Shown one piece after another: positions 34,981 through 43,735 of a stretch of 64,000 bases of DNA (the stretch's first letter is position 1; the number at the start of each line of letters is the position of its first letter). The notes below the pieces were generated by a model. The model did no database searches and was not told the origin of the DNA. It saw nothing but the letters and a program-made list of their open reading frames with translations. The DNA comes from Lewinellaceae bacterium (GTDB lineage Bacteria > Bacteroidota > Bacteroidia > Chitinophagales > Saprospiraceae): assembly GCA_020636095.1 (NCBI GenBank), contig JACJYN010000002.1:1860001-1924000 (forward strand), given 5' to 3'. The position numbers and the translations under genes were made by a program.

Positions 34981-37251
34981 CTACGGGTAATCGATAATCA
35001 AGTCATCCAGATGTAAATTTGGATTTGATGATACTAAATTTCTCAAATAATCCTGAAATGACTTTAATTCAGTAGAGACTAAATTGGGATCAATATCGTC
35101 TAGAATCTGTCCATGGATAGATTCCAGGTTTGCTTTTATCTGATCAAGAGCGGCTGTAACTTGACTATTATAATTATTGTGATTTGGCTGGTTCCTCCAT
35201 GTTTCGATACCCAGGCCGTTTTTAGGATGATTCATGTGAAAAGGAGAACTTGCTGCATCAGCTGCTTTCTGAACAACATCATGTTCCCTTGAAGCCCATG
35301 CTACCAGATGATGTGCTTGCTTGTCAGGATCAGTGATTCCAAGTATTTGTCTAAATTGGCTTTTGTGGCTAAAGACATATTTCCCGCCTTGTTTCGTGAT
35401 TTTTAAGGTTTTTTCAACACCTGAAGGAATTGCAATTATTATTGAGGCAAACTTAACTCCAGTGGCCCCCCAACCCAAAAATGGAATACTTCCCGCAAAA
35501 CTTATCGTTGCGTTTACACCATCTCCCTCAATAATATAAAGCGTGCCATTGGCCAGGTCACAAGGCTCTCCCGCAACAGGAATAAGGCCACAAATATCAA
35601 ACGCCGTATGAACAACACCCTTCATCGTCTTCCAGTACGCTTCCAAAGCTATTCCTACCTGGCACAGGGTTCCACAGGTTTGTCCGGAGTGATTGTTCTC
35701 CCATTCCGTCCTCAGGAGGATGCAGTGGGTAATGAATTGAACATATTGATCGGGATTAAAGAAGTGTTCCTGGATAATGGCCTCTCTCTCAGCGTCTGTA
35801 TAAGGGCCGGCGAGTTGATCACTGTCGATTAGTGAAAATATGGCCTTCACTGCCTGAGCGGATGCATCATCAAACCCCTTCTCCTCCAGAAAATCAAAAG
35901 CGGCATCCAGCACCTGAGCGAGTTCCGGATCTTCCTGGTTGTTCAAAATGTAGTTGACAATGCCCGGCATGATGTGCGGGTAGCTTTCCATCCAGGCCCG
36001 TTGCGCATCGGTGTATTCCACCCACTGGCCGATCCAGTCCCTGAGTTCCGCCAGGGCGCACTGCTCAAAGTTTCCTCCATAAATGCAGTCTGAGCTAAAA
36101 ATTTCTTCAAACTGACTGCTAGAGAGGTGTATATTGAAATAAGAGAATAAAATTTTTCTGGCGTTGTCCGCCAGAAGATCTTTCAGGCAATTGGCCAGGG
36201 GAGTCGAGAGAAACCCTTGAAGGTGAATATGGTCAATAAATGGATGTGGATACTCTTCCCGGCATTCATTCTCGATAAAGGAAAGAATTTCAGCCGAGGG
36301 AATTAAAATGTTATGTTCTTCTTTAAAATCATTAATCTCCTCAGCGATTAAAAGCTCTTCGCCGTCAAACAGTGATTCATCAAAGAATCCCGTTAGAAGA
36401 ATACCTGTGTTACTTGCTGATCCATTACCACTACTGCCATTGCTTCCAGAGGTGCCGCCCAAATTAGAAGAGGGCGAGTACCCTCCTGCTCCGGGAGTCC
36501 CAAACCAAATATCGTGAATAAACCAAATAACAGTAGGCTCGACATAAATTGCATCTACTCCTTCAGTTCCTTCATCCTGAGGTTCATCTCTCTCAGATGG
36601 CAAAAAAGCTTTGAAGAAGGTTAATGAGTTAGCTTGGCTTAAACAAAATCCATTTTGCTCATTGTCATTAAACTCCGATGGGTCCAAACCATCTAAATTA
36701 ATTTGATTTATTACTTCTCCATTCTCAACTTCAATGAAACTACTTGTACAACCTTGCTCATTTACAGGCAACAAAATCCCTGTATAATCATCTACACTCA
36801 TATTGTACCCTCGCTCCGCATAGTATCTTGAATCTGGAATATGCAAGAGCATTGTGAAATCCAGATCACCATTTTCGTTCAGATAGCTGATGAGGTTGCC
36901 CCTGCTTCCCAAAGGTGCGTTGATGAATAATTCAGAAGTGATCGGTATGATAACGATCTCAGACTCCGATCCAAAGGTTGTTTCCTGGGCAAGACCCCAA
37001 TGAGGAGTAAAATTAAATCCAAAAATTGAGTCAGATTTCAATAATGAATCATTCCTGAATTCAAGCTCACTATTGCCAGGTTTCCCTAGTTCGGCGAAAG
37101 CTTCTTTTACATTAGCTATTGTAAGTTCAGCGGTAGGTTTTTCAACTTCTTCTAATTCATCAAAGGTTGATGGTTCCTTCTCACAAGAGAAAAAAATAAC
37201 GGATAGAGACAGCAACGTACATGCCGTCCGCAGCAGAGCTTTTGAGAACAT
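34981..37251 (-). CDS. lipoprotein polymorphic toxin with C-terminal AHH nuclease domain
   Basis: 756 residues from the ATG at 37251. Lipoprotein signal: hydrophobic LLSLSVIFFSC followed by EKEPSTF (Cys acylated). A Gly/Ser/Asn-rich linker lies near 275-300 (GGTSGSNGSSGNGSASN), then a helical region. At ~545-600 is a pretoxin-like hydrophobic segment (GLIPVAGEPCDLANGTLY; IPFLGWGATGVKFASI), a hallmark of contact-dependent and polymorphic toxins. The C-terminal ~115 residues form an AHH nuclease: QAHHLVAW (His647-648), NHPKNGLGI, and PNHNNYNSQV (His-x-x-Tyr). Expected action: cleavage of nucleic acid in a competitor after delivery. No VgrG, PAAR, Rhs or T9SS sorting domain is visible, so the export route is open. 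Confidence 0.82.
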   Translation of the reverse strand: MFSKALLRTACTLLSLSVIFFSCEKEPSTFDELEEVEKPTAELTIANVKEAFAELGKPGNSELEFRNDSLLKSDSIFGFNFTPHWGLAQETTFGSESEIVIIPITSELFINAPLGSRGNLISYLNENGDLDFTMLLHIPDSRYYAERGYNMSVDDYTGILLPVNEQGCTSSFIEVENGEVINQINLDGLDPSEFNDNEQNGFCLSQANSLTFFKAFLPSERDEPQDEGTEGVDAIYVEPTVIWFIHDIWFGTPGAGGYSPSSNLGGTSGSNGSSGNGSASNTGILLTGFFDESLFDGEELLIAEEINDFKEEHNILIPSAEILSFIENECREEYPHPFIDHIHLQGFLSTPLANCLKDLLADNARKILFSYFNIHLSSSQFEEIFSSDCIYGGNFEQCALAELRDWIGQWVEYTDAQRAWMESYPHIMPGIVNYILNNQEDPELAQVLDAAFDFLEEKGFDDASAQAVKAIFSLIDSDQLAGPYTDAEREAIIQEHFFNPDQYVQFITHCILLRTEWENNHSGQTCGTLCQVGIALEAYWKTMKGVVHTAFDICGLIPVAGEPCDLANGTLYIIEGDGVNATISFAGSIPFLGWGATGVKFASIIIAIPSGVEKTLKITKQGGKYVFSHKSQFRQILGITDPDKQAHHLVAWASREHDVVQKAADAASSPFHMNHPKNGLGIETWRNQPNHNNYNSQVTAALDQIKANLESIHGQILDDIDPNLVSTELKSFQDYLRNLVSSNPNLHLDDLIIDYP

Positions 37252-37736
37252 GATCCCCAAGTTTTAAAGGTTGACAAAAAAAGATACCATCCTACTTCCG
37301 TGTTATTCGAAGAAAGCAGGAACAAACGTTAGCAACTGTTCATAGTTGTCTGAAAAGAGTGGAAAACAGGAGCGCTCTTATTCACTCAGAGCCTGACGGC
37401 TCCACAATGATAAATAATATTTTTTTTTTGCAAAGTGCGCACGTTTTTTAACATTTCCCTCTCAAAATGAAGAGGCAAACGGCTGGGCAGTAACTCTTTG
37501 GACTTTAGCTTTGTATATTGCAGCAACAGAACGCCACCATACAACGAGAAAACATGCATAAGAATCGTAACCTTTGGACAATTTGGGGCTTTGCACGAAC
37601 CGTTGTTGAAGCCGGAAGTGCGAAGTCGGAAGTCGGAAGCTTGCCTGGAAGAGCCCCGTGCTTCAAAGAAATCGAGGGGAAGACGGGTGCGAAAATGGGG
37701 GTTCGAAGCTGGGATCAGGTTCACTATGAATGCTGG
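37252..37736. other. 485-bp spacer between toxin and patatin genes
   Basis: Divergent promoter region. A consensus -7 box TAGCTTTG at 37506-37513 points to the patatin gene. The rest holds a run of AT-rich sequence near 37400-37450 and the left arm of a heptamer array (from 37610). No separate gene seen. Confidence 0.45.
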
Positions 37737-37785
37737 ATGCCCGGTTTCCGCCTTTCGACTTCCGATTTCCGCCTTGCGCACTTTC
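37610..37785. repeat. inverted 7-bp arrays spanning the patatin start
   Basis: Left arm: GCCGGAA, GTGCGAA, GTCGGAA, GTCGGAA (37614-37645). Right arm, on the complementary strand: GGCGGAA, ATCGGAA, GTCGAAA, GGCGGAA (37742-37780). The right arm is inside the predicted patatin reading frame. Confidence 0.65.
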
Positions 37786-39173
37786 TGGCACTGGCAGCCC
37801 TCCTCTTCACCTCCTGCTCTCAGAACATCTACCCCGACCGCAGCCAGTTCCTCAAGGACGGCGACCCGGTGCCCACGATTAACCTGAGCTATTACAAAAG
37901 CGTGCAGGAGCGGCCCGGGCAGGACTCCACCCTGGCCGTGGCTATGGCCATATCGGGGGGCGGCTCCCGCGCCTCCAACTTCGGCATTGGCATCATGCTG
38001 GGGCTGGAACAGATCAATACCGGCGGAGGCCAGAATATGCTGAACCAGGTGGATTATCTGTCTACCGTCTCCGGTGGGGGCTTTGCCGCCGGCGCTTATG
38101 TATCGGCCCTCTACGAACACCGGTTTTTCAATAGGCAGGAACTTTTCCGGCTGGGCGATTACCTGAACCGGCAGATTCGGGAAGACCTTGCCTTTCCCTA
38201 CGCCGGGGTGATCGTACGCGCCAACTTCAACCCCATGCTCTGGTTCTCCATGGCGGATGACGGCGATGCGCTGGAACGCTCCATCGATGAGCACGTGCTG
38301 GGATACCGGCGGCGCGCCAAAGAAGTAAAGAGAAAGCCGCAGAGCTTGCTGCTGGGCGACTTCTTTATTCCCATCAACAGCCGGGAGCCGGTGCGTTTCC
38401 CCATGCACATCACCAACAGCTCCACCCTCAATACCATGACCATCTTCCCCTTTACACCTGATATTTTGAAAGAGTACCGGATCAATGGCTACACGCACCG
38501 CCTCGCCAAGGTAGTTCAAGACACGCTTGATCCATTCCAAGTACCGCTGGCGGTCGGCATCAAATCCAGCGCCAGCTTTCCGGTTCTCATCTCCAATACC
38601 ACGCTGCACAGCACGTATTCGGCCCTGCGCCCTTTCCTCCCCCTCATCGACGGCGCTATGACCGACAATATCGGTTACCACACTGCACTACAGATTCTCA
38701 AACAGGAAAAGGCGCCCCGAAAAATCCTGCTCATTGTCGACGCCGATGCAGCCGGCAACCGGTATACCTTTTCCAAACGGGAAGGGGCTGTATTTTCCTT
38801 GAGTGTAATGGGCAGGCTGCCTTCCAGCGGCCTCGATGCGCGGCGCGCAACCCTGGTAAGAGACATCCGCGACGTCTGCCGCCAATACGGCATTACCCCG
38901 GTCTTTTTCAGTTTTAATGAATTATTGGAGGACGCCGACGCGCCCCTGCGAGTAGAAATCAATATAAAAGAGGAGCAAAAAAGGCTGATTCACCTGTTCC
39001 GGGAACAAAAACAATTGTTGCCGAGCGACCGCCAAAGTCTGTACGAGCTACTGACCCACATCAGCACCAAGCTGACCATCACCGACGAAGAACAGGAACT
39101 GCTGTTGTACGCCGGGCAGCTCATCGTAAAAATGCAGGAGCCGGAGATCAGCCTCGCGCTGAAAAGAAAATAG
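37737..39173 (+). CDS. patatin-like phospholipase lipoprotein
   Basis: 478 residues from the ATG at 37737, giving a short lipoprotein signal ending LFTSC (Cys27). Patatin signatures: AISGGGSRASNFGIGIM (oxyanion GGGxR), nucleophile Ser in STVSGGGFAAG, catalytic Asp in LIDGAMTDNIG. C-terminal helical tail of ~130 residues. Predicted lipid acyl hydrolase at the envelope. The start is uncertain: the open frame extends to 37518 and an ATG at 37554 exists, but the intervening text is heptamer repeat sequence, also present in the first ~14 residues (FRLSTSDFRLAH). Confidence 0.82.
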   Translation: MPGFRLSTSDFRLAHFLALAALLFTSCSQNIYPDRSQFLKDGDPVPTINLSYYKSVQERPGQDSTLAVAMAISGGGSRASNFGIGIMLGLEQINTGGGQNMLNQVDYLSTVSGGGFAAGAYVSALYEHRFFNRQELFRLGDYLNRQIREDLAFPYAGVIVRANFNPMLWFSMADDGDALERSIDEHVLGYRRRAKEVKRKPQSLLLGDFFIPINSREPVRFPMHITNSSTLNTMTIFPFTPDILKEYRINGYTHRLAKVVQDTLDPFQVPLAVGIKSSASFPVLISNTTLHSTYSALRPFLPLIDGAMTDNIGYHTALQILKQEKAPRKILLIVDADAAGNRYTFSKREGAVFSLSVMGRLPSSGLDARRATLVRDIRDVCRQYGITPVFFSFNELLEDADAPLRVEINIKEEQKRLIHLFREQKQLLPSDRQSLYELLTHISTKLTITDEEQELLLYAGQLIVKMQEPEISLALKRK

Positions 39174-39235
39174 TTACTTTCCTTGCAAACAATTAGTATA
39201 ACAACTATTTTTGTGGGCAGAAAACAAACCTGCTT

Positions 39236-39706
39236 GTGGCCGAACTGATCAAATCGAAAAAACTGGACAAAAAATCGGAAAGCTCCGGCTTCATCCTGGA
39301 GCGCACCGCCAAACGGCTGAAGCAGTTTTTCCAGCAACAGCTCGCCGCCGCCGATACGGGCATCACTATCGACCAGTGGGTGGTCCTGCAGGTGCTGAAC
39401 CGGCAGGAGGGCCTGAGCCAGCTGGAGATCGCCCGGGAAACGTACAAGGACGCCCCGACCATTACCCGCATTATCGACCTGCTCTGCCGAAAAGGCCTGA
39501 CGCACCGCATCACGGACCCCGCCGACCGCCGCCGCTTTAAAATCCAGCTAACGGATGAAGGTAGAGAAAAGATCGAAGGCGCCCTCCCGATCATCCGGGA
39601 TGCCCGCCGACAGGCCTGGCAAGGCATAGAAGATGCCGAGATCGACCGGCTGGTCGATGTACTGAACAGCTTATTCGACAACCTCAGCTCTGAGGACACC
39701 AAATAG
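39236..39706 (+). CDS. MarR-family regulator of the tyrosine-catabolism genes (inferred)
   Basis: 156 residues, GTG start. Winged helix: TIDQWVVLQVLNRQEGLSQLEIA, KDAPTITRIIDLLCRKGL, wing DPADRRRFKIQLTDEG. Closely similar in layout to the MarR at 29.5 kb. The first ~15 residues are Lys/Ser-rich. The next gene is hmgA, and MarR-type regulators commonly control homogentisate genes in other bacteria. The upstream ACTTGCAA-type palindrome of the other MarR is absent here, so its operator differs. Confidence 0.84.
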   Translation: MAELIKSKKLDKKSESSGFILERTAKRLKQFFQQQLAAADTGITIDQWVVLQVLNRQEGLSQLEIARETYKDAPTITRIIDLLCRKGLTHRITDPADRRRFKIQLTDEGREKIEGALPIIRDARRQAWQGIEDAEIDRLVDVLNSLFDNLSSEDTK

Positions 39707-39712
39707 AACCAG

Positions 39713-39741
39713 TCCCAAGTGCGATTTCATCGCACTTGGGA
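39713..39741. terminator. 13-bp perfect hairpin between marR and hmgA
   Basis: TCCCAAGTGCGAT (39713-39725) pairs exactly with 39729-39741 around TTC, followed by AAATTTTAAAA. It may terminate marR, or act in the hmgA leader 20 bases before its ATG. Confidence 0.6.
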
Positions 39742-39760
39742 AATTTTAAAACCAAAACCT

Positions 39761-40936
39761 ATGCACTACTATAGCCTTGGACAGGTGCCGGCTAAACGGC
39801 ACACCCAGTTCCGAAAGCCTGGTGGCGAGCTCTACCACGAGGAGCTCTTCTCTACCGAAGGCTTTAGCGACCTCTCCTCCCTGCTCTACCATTGCAACGC
39901 GCCCACCCAGATCGTTCAGGTCGGCGACCCCTTTTCGGTGGTTCCCAAAGTAGTTCAGGATAAACAACTCAAGCACCGCAGCCTGAAAGGCTTTGGCGTC
40001 CAGCCGGAAGACGATTACCTCCAGAGCCGAAAGCCGGTGCTGGTCAATGATGATTGCAAGATCATCCTGGCGGCGCCGCGCCAAAGTATGACGGATTACT
40101 TCTTCAAGAATGCCGATGCCGATGAGGTCATTTTCATCCACAAGGGCAGCGGCCGCCTGAAGACGATGTACGGCAAGGTGGAATTCGAATACGGCGACTA
40201 CGTGGTCGTCCCCAGGGGAACGACCTACCAGATGGAATTCGACGGCGAGGACAACCGCCTGTTCATCGTCGAATCCTACAGCCCGGTTACCACGCCTAAG
40301 CGATACCGCAATGAGTACGGCCAGCTGATGGAGCACGCTCCCTTCTGCGAACGCGATATCCGGAAACCTGGAGAATTGGAGACCCACGACGAACAGGGGC
40401 AATTCTTGTTTTATATCAAAAAGCAGGATCAGGTGTACCCCTATTATTACCTCAACCACCCCTTCGACCTGGTCGGCTGGGACGGCTACGTATACCCCTA
40501 TGCTTTCAGCATTCACAACTTCGAGCCCATCACCGGCCGGGTGCACCAGCCGCCCCCCGTGCACCAGACCTTTGCCGCCCGCAACTTTGTAATCTGCTCC
40601 TTCGTGCCGCGCTTGTACGACTACCACCCGCAGGCCATCCCGGCGCCTTACAACCATAGCAACATCGACAGCGATGAGGTGCTCTACTACGTCGATGGCG
40701 ATTTCATGAGCCGTAAACACGTAGAAAAGGGTATGATCACGCTGCACCCGGGAGGTATCCCGCACGGGCCCCACCCGGGCACGGTTGAAAAAAGCATCGG
40801 TGCTAAAGAGACCGGAGAGCTGGCCGTCATGGTCGATACCTTCCGCCCGCTGAAACTCACCGAGCACGCCATGGGCATTGAGGATAAGGAGTACTTTAAG
40901 AGCTGGCTGCCGGAAGGGGAGCCGGCCAGAAATTAG
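39761..40936 (+). CDS. hmgA: homogentisate 1,2-dioxygenase
   Basis: 391 residues from the ATG at 39761 (MHYYSLGQVPAKRHTQFRK). The double-cupin fold and iron-site segments are present: SNIDSDEVLYYVDGDF (Glu ligand) and HPGGIPHGPHPGTVEKS (His ligands), with YDYHPQAIPAPYNHSN before them. It opens homogentisate to maleylacetoacetate. Clustered with hpd (41508), the preceding step in tyrosine breakdown, but a GxxExxY gene lies between. Probably controlled by the upstream MarR. Confidence 0.92.
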   Translation: MHYYSLGQVPAKRHTQFRKPGGELYHEELFSTEGFSDLSSLLYHCNAPTQIVQVGDPFSVVPKVVQDKQLKHRSLKGFGVQPEDDYLQSRKPVLVNDDCKIILAAPRQSMTDYFFKNADADEVIFIHKGSGRLKTMYGKVEFEYGDYVVVPRGTTYQMEFDGEDNRLFIVESYSPVTTPKRYRNEYGQLMEHAPFCERDIRKPGELETHDEQGQFLFYIKKQDQVYPYYYLNHPFDLVGWDGYVYPYAFSIHNFEPITGRVHQPPPVHQTFAARNFVICSFVPRLYDYHPQAIPAPYNHSNIDSDEVLYYVDGDFMSRKHVEKGMITLHPGGIPHGPHPGTVEKSIGAKETGELAVMVDTFRPLKLTEHAMGIEDKEYFKSWLPEGEPARN

Positions 40937-40944
40937 GGGATAGA

Positions 40945-41476
40945 ACACTGATCTTTTAGGATTTCTTAGGGTTTTTTAAGATATTATCAGGTTGAGGCGA
41001 TGTAGTCTCGTATTTACTCATTAACGCTAAAACCTGATAACATGAACACTAATTATTTACACTCTGATTTGACAGGGCAGATCATTAAGGCTTACTATAA
41101 TGTATACAATGCTTTGGGCTTCGGCTTTCTGGAAAAAGTATACGAAAATGCAATGATGATCGAGCTTCGTAAGAAGGGCATTGAAGCGGACCAACAAAAA
41201 CTCCTTAAAGTCTACTACGATGAAGAGGAAGTCGGCCATTACTTTGCCGATATCCTGGTGGAGAACAAGGTTGTTGTTGAACTCAAAGCCGCCGAATCCC
41301 TTTCACCTGATCATGAAGCTCAGTTGGTAAATTATCTCCGGGCAACGGATTTAGAAGTCGGCTTACTGCTCAATTTTGGAAAGAAGGTGGAGCATCTAAG
41401 AAGGGTGTTGACTAAGGATTACAAACCACCCCGCCGAAATCCTAATCGATCCTAACCGATCCTGAAAAATCAGTGT
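40945..41476. repeat. inverted repeats flanking the GxxExxY gene
   Basis: Left arm 40945-40970 begins ACACTGATCTTTTAGGAT; the complement of 41451-41476 begins ACACTGATTTTTCAGGAT. About 21 of the first 26 bases match, and both sides continue with TTAGG/AGGAT units at ~10-base steps. The right arm covers the last codons of the GxxExxY gene. No target duplication was found. Confidence 0.6.
41042..41455 (+). CDS. GxxExxY protein
   Basis: 137 residues. The name-giving motif is GFGFLEKVYENAM (residues ~26-38). YFADILVENKVVVELKAAE is a PD-(D/E)xK-like core (D...E-x-K), so it resembles a small nuclease fold; its activity is not established. These genes are scattered in many copies in some Bacteroidota genomes. 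Here it is placed between hmgA and hpd, within inverted repeats, so it reads as an inserted cassette rather than a tyrosine pathway gene. Confidence 0.85.
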   Translation: MNTNYLHSDLTGQIIKAYYNVYNALGFGFLEKVYENAMMIELRKKGIEADQQKLLKVYYDEEEVGHYFADILVENKVVVELKAAESLSPDHEAQLVNYLRATDLEVGLLLNFGKKVEHLRRVLTKDYKPPRRNPNRS

Positions 41477-41507
41477 ACCATCGCCAATCATTAAAAAAAA
41501 ATATAAA

Positions 41508-42632
41508 ATGAGCACTTTAACCAAAAACAAACCAGACACCCACCAGGACACCTTCCCCATCAACGGGACGGACTACATCGAATTTTATGTCGGCAACGCC
41601 AAGCAGGCCGCTCATTATTACCAGACTGCTTTTGGTTTCAAGCTCGTTGCCTACCGGGGGCCGGAGACCGGCAGCCGCGATACGGTTTCTTACGTCCTGC
41701 AGCAAGGGAAGATCCGCTTTGTACTGACTGCCGCCCTCAGCCCGGACCACGAAATTTCCCAACACGTGCTCAAACACGGCGATGGGGTCAAAGTGTTGGC
41801 CCTATGGGTGGACGATGCCCGCGACGCCTTCAAAATAGCCGTCGAGCGCGGCGCTAAAGCCGCCATGGAACCTAAAACGCTGAAGGACGAGTACGGCGAA
41901 GTGACGGTTGCCTCCATCCATACTTACGGCGAAACCCTCCATACCTTTGTGGAACGCAAGCACTACGACGGGGCCTTTATGCCGGGCTTTCAGGCCCAAA
42001 AGAGCCTGATGAAAGTGGAACCCATCGGCCTGCAGTACGTCGACCACTGTGTAGGCAATGTAGAACTGGGTGGGATGAACAAATGGGTGGAGTTCTATCA
42101 GGAAGTGATGGGCTTCAAACTGCTGGTCACTTTCGATGATAAAGACATTTCCACCAAGTACACCGCCCTGATGAGCAAGGTGGTGTCCAATGGAAACGGA
42201 TACATCAAATTCCCGATCAACGAGCCGGCCCAGGGCTTGAAAAAATCGCAGATCGAAGAATACCTGGACTACTACCGCAGCGCCGGCGTCCAACACATCG
42301 CCGTGGCCACCGAAGACATCATCCACACGGTAGACGAGCTGCGGAGCCGCGGCGTCGAATTTCTCCACGTTCCGGACACCTACTACGAAACAGTGCTGGA
42401 GCGGGTCGGCAAGATCAACGAAGACCTTAAAGAACTCAAGCGCCTCAACATCCTGATCGACCGCGATGAGGAAGGCTACCTCCTGCAGATTTTCACCAAG
42501 CCGGTACAAGACCGCCCGACGGTCTTCTACGAGATCATCCAACGCGAAGGCGCCCGTTCTTTTGGCAAGGGTAACTTCAAGGCCCTGTTCGAGGCCATTG
42601 AACGGGAGCAGGAATTGCGGGGGACGTTGTAG
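41508..42632 (+). CDS. hpd: 4-hydroxyphenylpyruvate dioxygenase
   Basis: 374 residues with the two vicinal-oxygen-chelate halves. Iron ligands: His in QYVDHCVGNV, His in QHIAVATEDI, and Glu in VFYEIIQREGARSFG-like text (VFYEIIQR, then SFGKGNFKALFEAIE). It converts 4-hydroxyphenylpyruvate to homogentisate, the substrate of the hmgA product upstream. ATG at 41508 follows an A-rich leader. Confidence 0.94.
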   Translation: MSTLTKNKPDTHQDTFPINGTDYIEFYVGNAKQAAHYYQTAFGFKLVAYRGPETGSRDTVSYVLQQGKIRFVLTAALSPDHEISQHVLKHGDGVKVLALWVDDARDAFKIAVERGAKAAMEPKTLKDEYGEVTVASIHTYGETLHTFVERKHYDGAFMPGFQAQKSLMKVEPIGLQYVDHCVGNVELGGMNKWVEFYQEVMGFKLLVTFDDKDISTKYTALMSKVVSNGNGYIKFPINEPAQGLKKSQIEEYLDYYRSAGVQHIAVATEDIIHTVDELRSRGVEFLHVPDTYYETVLERVGKINEDLKELKRLNILIDRDEEGYLLQIFTKPVQDRPTVFYEIIQREGARSFGKGNFKALFEAIEREQELRGTL

Positions 42633-42746
42633 GAAGGAATGAGGGAATGATTGGGGGACGCCTCTGCTACTCAAAACCTCCACCACGGGCTGGCTGGGCT
42701 CTTCGACGAGTTCAGCCAGTTCTGTTGGTGAAGCGCCAAATTCATA

Positions 42747-42902
42747 ACTCACCCGTAACTATTCAGTTAGCTTTTGGCGGTTAGCAGGTACATACAGCTT
42801 CTTAAGCAAAAAACCGACAGATCAAGGCCATATCCCATTTTATGGGCATCGGGCGCCAATTGCAACAGCTAAGCGCCAATTGCTGAATTCTTACACTCAC
42901 CC
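42747..42902. mobile_element. IS66-like MITE with 8-bp duplication ACTCACCC
   Basis: Element 42755-42894 (140 bp), flanked by exact copies of ACTCACCC (42747-42754 and 42895-42902). Ends: GTAACTATTCAG and, complemented, GTAAGAATTCAG. No coding capacity. The right target copy contains the stop codon of the minus-strand gene at 42897. Eight-base duplications and GTA-starting ends fit the IS66 family. Confidence 0.85.
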
Positions 42903-43394
42903 AATCTGCCGCAGCTGCCCTTGTTGATAAGGATAGGCCCAGAGTGCCCGATGCTGACGATGCCCCGCTTTTTCTTCGCGGATCACTTCGATGAGCAGGC
43001 CATACAGTTCTTTTTTAAGCTGGGCCAGGCGGCGGCGGAAGTTATCCATTTTGCGGTAAATGCGGCGATGTTCGGCGCCGTTTCTGAGGAAGGAATCATT
43101 GGTATCCGGGTTGACGATCGAGGCCAGGCGGCGGTGAAAGGAACGCAGCCAGCCTTCGATCTCCCGGATCTCCGGGCGGATCTTGCACATTAGCTGGTTG
43201 AAGGACTCCCGCATTTCATAAGCCTGCTGTTCGGAGAGGGGATACACCAGAAAGTGCTTCATCGCCCTTTCCAGATATTTGATCTCGTACTTCCAGAAAT
43301 CGACCATCGACATCCAATCGTAATAATCGCGATGGAGTTGCTCAAAATTAAGCGGCCATATAGCCTTGTTTACCTTGGCAATTGTCGCATTCAT
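42897..43394 (-). CDS. hypothetical helical protein
   Basis: 165 residues, strongly charged and predicted all-helical, no signal or membrane segment. Phrases: FEQLHRDYYDWMSMVDFWKYEI, RPEIREIEGWLRSFHRRL, RRIYRKMDNFRRRLAQLKKELY, suggesting an antiparallel helical bundle. Family not recognised. Its stop codon TGA lies in the target duplication of a MITE, but since the target was duplicated the protein end is unchanged. No obvious operon partner. Confidence 0.7.
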   Translation of the reverse strand: MNATIAKVNKAIWPLNFEQLHRDYYDWMSMVDFWKYEIKYLERAMKHFLVYPLSEQQAYEMRESFNQLMCKIRPEIREIEGWLRSFHRRLASIVNPDTNDSFLRNGAEHRRIYRKMDNFRRRLAQLKKELYGLLIEVIREEKAGHRQHRALWAYPYQQGQLRQIG

Positions 43395-43735
43395 AGCTTG
43401 GGATCTTTGGGTTCAACCTTTTTTTATGCGCTATTCAATATAAGGGGATATTCTAAAAAAGAAAATGTTTGCCTATAGATTTTTCTTACTGCCTTCCTTT
43501 TTTCACCACATCTTCCACTACTATACTACTGGACATTTTGGGCCTATGCATGGAAAAGTGGAAAGGTGCAAGCCCCTTCTTTTACACCTCTATACGCTTA
43601 CACTTTTATTCGGTTCGGTAATTGTCCAGCAGTATAATCCCTCCTTATTATTTAGTTAAAACAATGAAAATCAGCCCTGTGGTTCGAAATTTCTGGTTTT
43701 AAACATGTAAATTAGGCAGGTTCTAACCCATTGCC
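43395..43735. other. 341-bp gene-free stretch
   Basis: Holds an inverted-repeat element (43524-43634) and otherwise AT-rich sequence before the LRR gene. No gene, tRNA or clear promoter recognised. Confidence 0.45.
43522..43636. mobile_element. possible IS630/Tc1-like MITE (TA target)
   Basis: TATACTACTGGACA at 43522-43535 faces TGTCCAGCAGTATA at 43623-43636 (13 of 14 complementary). With TA taken as the target duplication on both sides, the element is 43524-43634. The interior is also partly self-complementary (AAAAGTG...ACACTTTT). TA is too short to prove insertion. Confidence 0.5.

Noticed and set aside
39746..40948. 400-codon open frame antisense to hmgA, with similar cases opposite hpd, uvrC and the transporters
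   Set aside because: The opposite strand encodes clear enzymes with catalytic residues; these are complement shadows.
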